In this document: positions 45,264-54,094 of the stretch, in pieces
How the letters are laid out: the number at the start of each line of letters is the position of its first letter
Numbering within the stretch: the first letter of the stretch is position 1
Source: Lachnospiraceae bacterium UBA7205
GTDB taxonomy: Bacteria > Bacillota > Clostridia > Lachnospirales > Lachnospiraceae
Assembly: GCA_002490665.1 (NCBI GenBank)
Contig: DKUL01000053.1
Coordinates: 76,238-138,698 of the forward strand
Reading direction: 5' to 3'
DNA: 62,461 bases
The notes under the pieces: model-generated
What the model saw: only the letters and a program-made list of their open reading frames with translations
What the model was told of the DNA's origin: nothing
Databases searched by the model: none
Position numbers and translations under genes: made by a program

Positions 45264-47081
45264 TTATCTCATCAGTTCTTCCATCTCGTCAATCAGGCTG
45301 TCAAACAGCTTCAGCGCTTCCTCGACAGGCTTCTTTGTGGACATGTCGACGCCTGCGTCCCTTAAGATGGACACGGGATCCTTTGAACAGCCCGCGCTCA
45401 GGAAATTTTCTTTGTAGGCTTTCACAGCCGGCTCGCCCTCCTGTAAGATTTTCTGGGAAAGTGCGATCGCGGCAGAGAAACCGGTAGCGTACTGGTAAAC
45501 GTAAAAATTGTAGAAAAAGTGCGGGATGCGCGCCCATTCCAGGTCAATCTTTGCGTCGTGGAAAACATCCTTTCCAAAATACAGGTCAATCAGGTCATGG
45601 TAAACCCTGCAGGCTGTTTCGGAGTTGATGCTCTCCTCGTTCTGTACCATCTGGCTCATTTTCAGCTCGAATTCCGCAAACATTGTCTGGCGGTAAAGCG
45701 TCGTCCGGAACTGCTCAAGGAAATAGTTAATCAGGTATGCGCGCTCCTTCTTGTCGGTTGTCTTTTTCAGAAGGTACTGCATCAGCAGGGCCTCGTTACA
45801 GGTGGAGGCAACCTCCGCGACAAAAATGACATATTCTGCGTTCACAACAGGCTGGTTCTTGTTGGAAAGGTAGGAGTGCAGGGCATGTCCCATCTCATGG
45901 ATGGCAGTAAATTCGCTGTCAAGGTTATTTTTGTAATTTAACAGCACATACGGATGAACCCGGCACCCGCTTGAGTACGCGCCGCTGCGCTTTCCTGTGT
46001 TTTCGTAAATATCAATCCAGCGGTTTTCAAAGCCTTCGTTGAGCAGGGCGATATAGTCATCGCCAAGAACGGAGAGCGCCTCACGGATGTTTGCCTTTGT
46101 TTCTTCAAACGTGATTTCGCGTTCTGCGTTCGACACCATTGGGACGTATATATCGTACATGTGGAGTTCGTCCACCTTCAACAGTTTCTTCCTGAGACGC
46201 ACATATTTGTACATGGAATCCATGTTTTCGTGCACCGCCTCAATTAAGTTGTAGTATACCTGGGGGTCTACATTCGTACTGTCAAGGGCAGCCTCGAGGG
46301 GGCTGTTGTATCTGCGCATTTTCGCGTAAAAGTGAAGCTGCTTCATCTGTGCGGACAGCACAGCGGCAGACGTGTTTTTCAGCCCGTCATACGTTCTGTA
46401 AAGTGATTCAAACGCATCTTTTCTGACATTCCTGTCATAATTTTGGAGAAGCGGGATAAAGCTTGCATGCGTCACCGGAAGGCGGTTGCCCTCGATGTCC
46501 GTCACGGAGTCAAACGTCATGTCCGCGTCGTTCAGAAGGCTGAAAATATCATCGGGCGCCTGTGCAAGGTCCCCGGCGGCGGCAAGGATTTTTTCCTCCG
46601 CGTCGCTTAAAATGTGTTCTTTTTTCCGGCGGATGTCATTCAGGCATCTGCGGTATTCGTCCAGCTTCGGCTGTCCCTGAAAGAAGCCGTCCAGCACATC
46701 GTCCGGGATTCCAAGTATCTCAGGCTCCGCGAAGGAAAGTGCGGAGGAGATGGAGACGAACGTGCCCATCGTCTGGTCCTTATAGCCCTGGTACGTTGTG
46801 TTTCTGGTGTCCTCATCGGCCTTGCGCAGTGCGTAATTTGCAAAGCGGTCAAGCAGAACGGAAATTTCGTCCTGTAATTGCAGGAATCCGAGCAGATTAT
46901 CGGCATTTTCGCCCAGCGTCCCATGGTAGGATTCCAGTTTGGGGATATAGCCCTTTATTTTTTCCAGATCCTGTTTCCATTCGTCGTCGCCTGCATACAA
47001 GTCTTCGACAGCCCATGTGTATTCTTTGGGAACATCGCTGCGATGTTCAAATGCGGAAATCGTTTTTTCAGTGTCACTCAT
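45264..47081 (-). CDS. pepF: Oligoendopeptidase F, M3 metallopeptidase
   Basis: This 605-residue cytoplasmic enzyme has the zinc motif HEMGH at residues 395-399 and the downstream metal-ligand region, in the usual length for PepF. It cleaves oligopeptides of about 7-17 residues. The start follows GGGAGG. It is divergent from the GGDEF gene and has its own promoter. There is no sign of a peptide transporter next to it. Confidence 0.94.
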   Translation of the reverse strand: MSDTEKTISAFEHRSDVPKEYTWAVEDLYAGDDEWKQDLEKIKGYIPKLESYHGTLGENADNLLGFLQLQDEISVLLDRFANYALRKADEDTRNTTYQGYKDQTMGTFVSISSALSFAEPEILGIPDDVLDGFFQGQPKLDEYRRCLNDIRRKKEHILSDAEEKILAAAGDLAQAPDDIFSLLNDADMTFDSVTDIEGNRLPVTHASFIPLLQNYDRNVRKDAFESLYRTYDGLKNTSAAVLSAQMKQLHFYAKMRRYNSPLEAALDSTNVDPQVYYNLIEAVHENMDSMYKYVRLRKKLLKVDELHMYDIYVPMVSNAEREITFEETKANIREALSVLGDDYIALLNEGFENRWIDIYENTGKRSGAYSSGCRVHPYVLLNYKNNLDSEFTAIHEMGHALHSYLSNKNQPVVNAEYVIFVAEVASTCNEALLMQYLLKKTTDKKERAYLINYFLEQFRTTLYRQTMFAEFELKMSQMVQNEESINSETACRVYHDLIDLYFGKDVFHDAKIDLEWARIPHFFYNFYVYQYATGFSAAIALSQKILQEGEPAVKAYKENFLSAGCSKDPVSILRDAGVDMSTKKPVEEALKLFDSLIDEMEELMR

Positions 47082-47136
47082 TTGACAGTCCTCCCTTATT
47101 TGTTCATAGATTCCGAGATTCTATGCTCTATAGAAT

Positions 47137-47165
47137 AATATACTATAAATTGGCAGAAACGGCAA
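47137..47165 (-). promoter_or_regulatory. Promoter of the oligoendopeptidase gene
   Basis: On the minus strand TTGCCG (complement of 47160-47165) and TATATT (complement of 47137-47142) are 17 bases apart. It lies back to back with the promoter of the GGDEF gene; the two -35 regions are only eight bases apart. Confidence 0.55.
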
Positions 47166-47172
47166 GACGCAA

Positions 47173-47201
47173 TAGCCAATTTGGGTGAAGTGTGCTATAC
47201 T
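47173..47201 (+). promoter_or_regulatory. Possible promoter of the GGDEF gene
   Basis: TAGCCA at 47173-47178 and TATACT at 47196-47201 are 17 bases apart. The -35 match is modest. Transcription would start near 47208, about 70 bases before the start codon. Confidence 0.45.
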
Positions 47202-47278
47202 AAAAAAATAGAGGTTTTTCGTCGCTGGAACGGTAGAACAGCGACAAATTACGATGATGGCAGGAATGGGGGATAACA

Positions 47279-50200
47279 ATGCAAAACAGACAGATTGACA
47301 GATTGATAAACCAGCTGGTAAAAAAGAGTGCGCACTCGAAAGATAAGGCACTGTTTATCAGGCATTACGATGCATACAGCATAGATGCAGGCTACGTGAA
47401 AAAAATAGTGGAGGATGCAGGGTTTTCCTGCCTTGACCACGAATTTTCCCTTTACGGAATCCAGTCTGCCTTTGAGCCGTTTCTGGACTGGACAAAGGAG
47501 CTGTACCAGAAGAGCGGGGAGGGCAGCATCCGGGATTTTCTCAAAAAGTGCAGGGTCTATCCGCTGCACTATGGGATTTTTGAATCTTTCATTGAGACTG
47601 GCATGTGCGTTCGATGGGAGGATATCCTGCTCCACGAGATTTCCTATGAACAGACGAGGATGATGAAAAACATCATCAATATCTTTCAATATATGTCGGA
47701 AAAGAAACCGATTTTTCTGCTGTTAAACCGTGTCCACCTGGCGCAGAGCTCGTCGCTGTGCTTTTTGTACCAGCTGGTATCCCGCCTGAAGGAATGCAAT
47801 GTTTACATATTTGGCGCATACAATGAAGATTATAAAATCCGGCAATACCTGGCGGATGACATGAAGCAGTTTACGGACTTGCTTGAAAGACAGCAGCTTG
47901 TTGTGAGCATGGTTTTTGAGGAGCGTATCCAGGAGTACTTTGACTCGGATTTTGTCCCTGAAAAAGGAAAGCTTTCCCAGTATGCGGTCCAGATGAACAA
48001 CATGATAGAAATGGGGGCTTACCGGCAGGCAAATTACTACTTGTCCTTTATTTTGCAAAAGTACCAGACACACCAGATTCATCTGAACGATGCGGATTAC
48101 GATGTGTGGGTGAAGATCTGTATCCTGTACATCCGGTGCTGCCTGTACCGCAATGACATCAGCAATGCGATGCGCGTGGCAAACCGCATCAGCGCGGAGC
48201 TTCTGGGAACCGGGGAATGGCAGAAGGAACTGTTTATGATATCCTACTACATCGGGATGGCGCAAATCCGCAATGCGAACAATGAGCTGGCAGACCAGTG
48301 TGCCGCGGCATGCAGTGACATCCTGAAAGATTACAGTGATGAGACACTGACCATGCGTCTCCTGATACTCAAGGATGTAAACCTGTATCTTGGTTTTGAT
48401 GCAAAGAACCTGGTTGCGGAAGCTGTCGTGACGGACGAGGAACTGATTGCACTGTTAAGGAAATATGACTTTTCCAACCATCTTTCCTATATATATACCA
48501 ACTGCATGACGAATGTGCTGAATTCGGTTTTAAACGACACGCCAAAGGACAGGGAATATTATGAGGAGGGGCTCCGGCTTGCCGAACGGAACGGAAACAA
48601 TAACTGTGTGATTGTGTTTTATACCAACCGTGTCGTGCTGGCATCCTCCATCGGGCGCTTTGACCTTCCCGAAGGCTACTACAAGCATATCCTGCATCTG
48701 ATAGAGGAGGATGGGGATTTGCGCGCCCTGTGCTATAACTACAATGGAATGGGGTATTTTACCTGTGTGGACGGCTGCTATGAAAAGTCGGATGAATACT
48801 ATACAAGAGCCCTGAAGATTGCTTATGAGATGCAGGATTCGCAGCTTGTCGCGGAGACGCTTTACAACAAGTGCATCACGGCGTTCATTGCGCGGGATTA
48901 CAGAAATGCCATCCGCTATATCGAGCTGTCGATTGACATTGTTGAGCGCATGGGGTACATGCGGTTTATTGCCAACTGGTCGAAACTGTACGGGCTTGCG
49001 GCACTTTCCAATTTTTATGACAACAATGAATACAGCTGCAATTTCCACTTCGACAAAATGAGGCGCTTTCTTTCCCATCTGCTCGATACGGACGACGAGT
49101 CGAAATATGCGTTCTGGGACGACGATCTTTTTATCTTTTATCTTGTGAGCGGCATGCTGGAAAAAGGCGCCGAGCACTATGAACAGGCGGTCAGGGAAAT
49201 GGAGCGTGCCAAGAAGCACCTACTGCGGACACCGGGATTTTTCTTCTTTGGATACCCGGTTCTTGCAAGGGAAATGGCAGACTGTTATGACAGGCTCGGC
49301 CGGGAAAAGGAGCGTCAGGACATACTGGATGAGGCGGTAAAGGAGCTTGACGAAAAAAATTACCGGCCTGAGATTCCGCAGCTGAGGGCATTGCGGGACA
49401 GGGAGGACTTTCCGCTCTGCCAGTATGCGTTTCCGCTTGACAAGGAGCTGCTGCGGGAAATCCGGGCGCTGTACAACGAGGCAGCCATCAAGAAATCCAA
49501 TGAGATATTCCGGGCGGATTCGGAATACCTTGTATCATGGCAGAGCGTGCTGGCTGAAAACAAGCCGCTCAAGGAGATGTGTGACAACGCAGTCACGGTC
49601 GCGATGAGCCATTTCCGCATTGACAGCCTGTATATGTTTTCCAGAAAGGAAAACGGTCTGAAACCGTTTCTAAAGTCGGACGACAAATGCTTTACGGATG
49701 ACGACTTATCGGTGATTGAACGGTTTGCCAAGGCGTATTCCAACGGATTTGTGGTGTCGCGTTTTGAAAAGGATTACTATTTGTTTGAGTCGCTGCTATT
49801 TATTTTCGGGCTGAATGATGTCGTGTCGTTTATGATGACTTCATATATCAGGGACGGGGAAGTGGAAGGGGCGGCGATTGCCTGTATCGACATGAAGGAG
49901 AACCTGCGGATGAACAATTATCTGCTTGACGGGGAGGCGCTCAATATTTTCAAGGTTACATACCGCCAGTTGGTGGATTTCGTCGAGAAGGAACAGGCAA
50001 ACGAGCTTGTGCATGCCATGAATGAGAAGCTGCGCAATGCAAACAAAAAGCTCGAGGAGATTGCGATTAAGGATGCGCTGACAGGCATTTACAACCGCCA
50101 GGGGCTTGCCGCGAAGATAGAGGAGCTGAAAGAAAACGGCACGAAAAGCTGCGGCATTGTGTACTTTGACCTGGACAACTTCAAGTACTATAACGATACG

Positions 50201-50599
50201 TTCGGGCATGATGTCGGGGATCTGATTCTGGTGCAGTTTGCGCGCATTTTAAGGGAGCTTGCGCCTGAGGACGGCATTCCCATCCGATATGGCGGTGATG
50301 AATTCCTGCTGATGCTGCCGGGGGAGGGGGAGGAGAAAGGTGTCACGCTGGCAAGGCATTTTTATGAAATACTGGAACGTGACCACTACTATATCCCGAA
50401 TATTGAAGAAAAGCTCGGACGTTCTGTCATCATACCGGACGAAAAACGCATTTCCAGTTCCATCGGAATCGCGGCGGCAGGCGATGGTGCAGGCTGCGAC
50501 ATTAACGGTGCCATCATGCATGCGGACGAGGCACTGTACCGCATCAAGAGAACGACAAAACGCAACTATATTACATGGTCTGCAATTTTGGACGCGTGA
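47279..50599 (+). CDS. Large TPR-GGDEF protein with degenerate ATPase-like N-terminus
   Basis: This 1106-residue soluble protein ends in a diguanylate cyclase domain (about residues 930-1105) with DALTGIYNRQG and an intact GGDEF at 1005-1009, so it should make cyclic-di-GMP. No RxxD inhibitory site precedes the motif. Residues 240-680 form helical TPR-like repeats, and 720-920 resemble a GAF-like region. The first 230 residues look like a STAND/AAA regulator domain: the stretch FLLLNRVHLAQSSSLCFLYQL resembles a Walker B region in which the acidic residues are lost, and no Walker A is seen. It starts with GGGGGAT upstream and precedes addB by 15 bases. Confidence 0.85.
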   Translation: MQNRQIDRLINQLVKKSAHSKDKALFIRHYDAYSIDAGYVKKIVEDAGFSCLDHEFSLYGIQSAFEPFLDWTKELYQKSGEGSIRDFLKKCRVYPLHYGIFESFIETGMCVRWEDILLHEISYEQTRMMKNIINIFQYMSEKKPIFLLLNRVHLAQSSSLCFLYQLVSRLKECNVYIFGAYNEDYKIRQYLADDMKQFTDLLERQQLVVSMVFEERIQEYFDSDFVPEKGKLSQYAVQMNNMIEMGAYRQANYYLSFILQKYQTHQIHLNDADYDVWVKICILYIRCCLYRNDISNAMRVANRISAELLGTGEWQKELFMISYYIGMAQIRNANNELADQCAAACSDILKDYSDETLTMRLLILKDVNLYLGFDAKNLVAEAVVTDEELIALLRKYDFSNHLSYIYTNCMTNVLNSVLNDTPKDREYYEEGLRLAERNGNNNCVIVFYTNRVVLASSIGRFDLPEGYYKHILHLIEEDGDLRALCYNYNGMGYFTCVDGCYEKSDEYYTRALKIAYEMQDSQLVAETLYNKCITAFIARDYRNAIRYIELSIDIVERMGYMRFIANWSKLYGLAALSNFYDNNEYSCNFHFDKMRRFLSHLLDTDDESKYAFWDDDLFIFYLVSGMLEKGAEHYEQAVREMERAKKHLLRTPGFFFFGYPVLAREMADCYDRLGREKERQDILDEAVKELDEKNYRPEIPQLRALRDREDFPLCQYAFPLDKELLREIRALYNEAAIKKSNEIFRADSEYLVSWQSVLAENKPLKEMCDNAVTVAMSHFRIDSLYMFSRKENGLKPFLKSDDKCFTDDDLSVIERFAKAYSNGFVVSRFEKDYYLFESLLFIFGLNDVVSFMMTSYIRDGEVEGAAIACIDMKENLRMNNYLLDGEALNIFKVTYRQLVDFVEKEQANELVHAMNEKLRNANKKLEEIAIKDALTGIYNRQGLAAKIEELKENGTKSCGIVYFDLDNFKYYNDTFGHDVGDLILVQFARILRELAPEDGIPIRYGGDEFLLMLPGEGEEKGVTLARHFYEILERDHYYIPNIEEKLGRSVIIPDEKRISSSIGIAAAGDGAGCDINGAIMHADEALYRIKRTTKRNYITWSAILDA

Positions 50600-50614
50600 C
50601 AGCAAGGAGAGGCA

Positions 50615-53600
50615 ATGGGACTGCAATTTTATATCGGGGCATCAGGCTCCGGCAAAAGTCATTTGCTATATGACCGCATCATAGCAGAATCACAGCAGAA
50701 TCCGCACACAAACTATCTGATTGTCGTGCCGGATCAGTTTACCATGCAGACACAGCTTGAGATGGTAAAGAGACATCCTCGGAAAGGGATCCTGAATATC
50801 GATGTCCTAAGCTTTGGGAGACTGTCGCACAGGATTTTTGAGGAAGTGGGCGGAAATGACAAGCCAGTCCTCGACGATACAGGGAAAAGCCTGGTGCTGC
50901 GGCACGTGGCAGCAGGAATTGCGGATGAGCTTGGCGTCATGAAGCGAAACATCAGAAAGCCCGGCTACATCAGCGAAGTGAAGTCGGCACTGTCAGAGTT
51001 TATGCAGTACGGACTGGGCACAAAGGACGTGGAGAAGCTGTGCCAGTATGCATCCGGAAGAAATGCGCTCGCCTATAAGCTAAAGGATTTGAACCTCCTG
51101 TATGAGGGCTTTTTGCAGTATATTCATGAACGGTATATCACGACTGAGGAGACGCTCGACATTTTGCGGAAGGTGCTTCCGAAGTCGAGGGTTGTCAAGG
51201 ACAGTGTGATTGTATTTGATGGGTTTACAGGCTTTACACCGATACAGTACAATGTCATACAGGAGCTTATGGTTCAGGCGCGGGACGTCATCGTCACGGT
51301 CACGATGGACACACGCGAGGACGCCTATACACTGGATGGGGAACAGAAGCTGTTCCATCTGAGCAAAAAGACCATACGTGACCTTGACAGGCGTTGCCGC
51401 GAGGCGGGCGTGAAAAGGGAAAAGGATGAAAGGATAACAGGGGAGACCGTTTACCGCTACAAGGATAATGCGGGGCTTTCCCACCTTGAGCGGGAGCTGT
51501 TCCGCTATCCTTACAGGGAGTACAGCGGGGAACAGGAAAACATACATATTTTTGAGGCGTCAAACCCGAAGGAAGAGCTGCGCCAGGTCTGTCTGGAAAT
51601 CCGGCGGCTTGTGCGCGAAAAACAGTACTGTTACCGCGACATCGCAGTGGTCACGGGAGACATGGAGCGGTATGGATTTGCAGCGCGGGAGCTGTTCGGA
51701 CGGTTTGACATCCCTTATTTTTTAGACCAGACCAACAAGCTGGTCTTAAATCCGTTTATTGAGTTTATCCGGAGCGCGCTCCTGGTCGTGACGCAGGAAT
51801 ATTCATACGAATCCGTATTTCATTTTCTGCGGTGCGGCATGGCGGACATTACGCCGGACGAGACGGACCGTCTGGAAAACTACTGCCTCAATATGGGAAT
51901 CCGCGGAAGAAAGGCATGGAACAAAAAGTTCACCAGGCGCATGAAAAAGCAGGACGAGGAAGCCGCGGAGCTTGATGCACTGAACGCAGCGCGGGAGAAG
52001 ATAACGGCGATGCTCGAGCCGCTTATGAAGAAAAAGACCGAGAAGGTGACCGGAAAGGAATTTGTCAAGTCATTATATGCGTTTATCGTCAATGCGTCGA
52101 TAGAGGAAAAGCTTGCGGTGTATGAGCAGCTCTTTACACAGCAGGGCGATTTTGTGCGCGCAAAGGAGTATGCACAGGTTTACAGGCTTGTGATGGAGCT
52201 GCTGGAACAGATTTGCGGGCTTCTGGGTGAGGAGGAGCTGGAAATCAAGGAGTTTGCCGACATCCTGGACGCAGGCTTTGCGGAGATTAAGGTGGGCACC
52301 ATTCCGCAGACGGTCGACAAGGTTGTTATCGGCGATATCCAGCGTACAAGGCTCTGTGAGATTAAGGCGCTGTTTTTTGTCGGTGTCAATGACGGCATCA
52401 TACCAAAGGGCGGGAGTACAGGAGGCATTCTTTCCGACATCGACCGCGCGTTTTTGCAGGAGTCGGAGTACGAGCTTGCGCCGACGCCGAGACAGCAGAT
52501 GTATATCCAGCGGCTTTACCTGTACCTGATGATGACAAAGCCGACGGAGCGTCTGTACCTGTCTTATGCGAAGGTGGACAATGAGGGAAAAAGTATCCGT
52601 CCGGCGTATCTGGTCAATACGGTGACAAGGTTGTTTCCGGATATTGTAATCACGCAGCCGCAGACGCGCCCCATGGAGGAGCAGATAGAGTCGCCGGCGG
52701 ACGCACTTTCCTATCTGGTCGGACTTTTGCGCCGGTATGCGGCGGATGATATCGGGGATGAGAAACAGCTTTTCATCACACTTTATGACACATATGTCAG
52801 AAATGAGAAGTATGCATCGGTACTGGAACAGATGAAACGGGCGGCATTTTCCTATTTAGCCAATGCAGACAGAAACAGGATTCCGAGGGAGCTTGCAGGA
52901 ATGCTGTACGGTCAGGTGCTGAAAAACAGTGTGAGCCGCCTTGAAAAATTTGCCTCCTGTGCGTACGCCCATTTTCTCCAGTACGGACTGAGTCTGGAAG
53001 AGCGCGACAAGTACAGCTTTGAGCGCGTTGACATGGGAAATGTGTTCCACGCTGTGCTGGAAAGCTTTTCGGAGAGACTTGCCGAGGAGGGATACACATG
53101 GTTTGATTTTCCAAAGGAGGCAGGGGAGCGGATTGTCGGTGAATGCCTTGAGAGCTATGCGGTGTCTTATGGGGAGACGATTCTGTACAGCAGCAAGCGC
53201 AACGAATACATGATTACGCGGATGCACAGGATTTTGAACCGCACGGTGCAGACCTTGCAGTACCAGTTGCAAAAGGGGGCGTTTACGCCGGAAAATTTCG
53301 AGCTGTCGTTTCAGATGACATCGGATCTCGATGCAGTGAACATTGCGCTCTCCGAGGAGGAGCGGCTGCAGCTCATCGGACGCATAGACCGTGTGGATAC
53401 CTGCAAAAAAGAGGATAAACTGTATGTGAAGGTCATTGACTACAAATCCGGGAACAGGAAGTTTGACCTTGCGGCGCTCTATTATGGGCTGCAGCTACAG
53501 CTGGTTGTCTACATGAATGCCGCGGTGGAAGTACAGAAAAAGAAAAATCCTGACACGCGTGTCATTCCTGCCGCAATGCTGTACTATCATGTGAGTGACC

Positions 53601-54094
53601 CGATGACCGAGACGGACAAGGGCAGTCCGGACATTGCCGAGATAGAGGCAGCCTTGCTGGATGAGCTGAAAATGACAGGTATGGTCAGTGATGACGAGGA
53701 AGTGATAAGGCTTCTGGACAAGGACTTTGAGACAAAATCAACCATCATTCCTGTTGCGCGGAAGAAGGACGGAAGCTTTACGCAGGCGTCAGCGGTACTG
53801 TCAGACAAGGATTTCGAGACGGTATCGGATTTCGTAAACCACAAAATTAAGGAGCTTGGCACATCCATCCTGAATGGGGATATCGGACTGAACCCATATG
53901 AGCAGAAGGACGCGGACGCGTGTACCTATTGCGCATACAAAGGCGTATGCGGATTTGACAAAAAGCTTGGTTCGGGGCTGGTCAGGCACCTTGACGACCT
54001 GAACCAGGAGGATGCGATGGAGCGTATCCGGCAGAGCCTTGGAGCCGGGGAAGATATGGACGAAACAGAGAATAAAAACGGAGGTGTGCAGTGA
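50615..54094 (+). CDS. addB: AddB subunit of the AddAB helicase-nuclease
   Basis: This 1159-residue protein is the second subunit of AddAB, which resects double-strand breaks for recombination and degrades foreign DNA. It has a P-loop near the N-terminus (GASGSGKS) and a C-terminal RecB-like nuclease with VIDYKSG. Four cysteines that in relatives bind a 4Fe-4S cluster are present: one in FASCAYAHF near residue 783 and three in CTYCAYKGVCGF near 1104-1116. The stop overlaps the addA start by one base (TGATG), the standard addB-addA arrangement. Confidence 0.95.
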   Translation: MGLQFYIGASGSGKSHLLYDRIIAESQQNPHTNYLIVVPDQFTMQTQLEMVKRHPRKGILNIDVLSFGRLSHRIFEEVGGNDKPVLDDTGKSLVLRHVAAGIADELGVMKRNIRKPGYISEVKSALSEFMQYGLGTKDVEKLCQYASGRNALAYKLKDLNLLYEGFLQYIHERYITTEETLDILRKVLPKSRVVKDSVIVFDGFTGFTPIQYNVIQELMVQARDVIVTVTMDTREDAYTLDGEQKLFHLSKKTIRDLDRRCREAGVKREKDERITGETVYRYKDNAGLSHLERELFRYPYREYSGEQENIHIFEASNPKEELRQVCLEIRRLVREKQYCYRDIAVVTGDMERYGFAARELFGRFDIPYFLDQTNKLVLNPFIEFIRSALLVVTQEYSYESVFHFLRCGMADITPDETDRLENYCLNMGIRGRKAWNKKFTRRMKKQDEEAAELDALNAAREKITAMLEPLMKKKTEKVTGKEFVKSLYAFIVNASIEEKLAVYEQLFTQQGDFVRAKEYAQVYRLVMELLEQICGLLGEEELEIKEFADILDAGFAEIKVGTIPQTVDKVVIGDIQRTRLCEIKALFFVGVNDGIIPKGGSTGGILSDIDRAFLQESEYELAPTPRQQMYIQRLYLYLMMTKPTERLYLSYAKVDNEGKSIRPAYLVNTVTRLFPDIVITQPQTRPMEEQIESPADALSYLVGLLRRYAADDIGDEKQLFITLYDTYVRNEKYASVLEQMKRAAFSYLANADRNRIPRELAGMLYGQVLKNSVSRLEKFASCAYAHFLQYGLSLEERDKYSFERVDMGNVFHAVLESFSERLAEEGYTWFDFPKEAGERIVGECLESYAVSYGETILYSSKRNEYMITRMHRILNRTVQTLQYQLQKGAFTPENFELSFQMTSDLDAVNIALSEEERLQLIGRIDRVDTCKKEDKLYVKVIDYKSGNRKFDLAALYYGLQLQLVVYMNAAVEVQKKKNPDTRVIPAAMLYYHVSDPMTETDKGSPDIAEIEAALLDELKMTGMVSDDEEVIRLLDKDFETKSTIIPVARKKDGSFTQASAVLSDKDFETVSDFVNHKIKELGTSILNGDIGLNPYEQKDADACTYCAYKGVCGFDKKLGSGLVRHLDDLNQEDAMERIRQSLGAGEDMDETENKNGGVQ

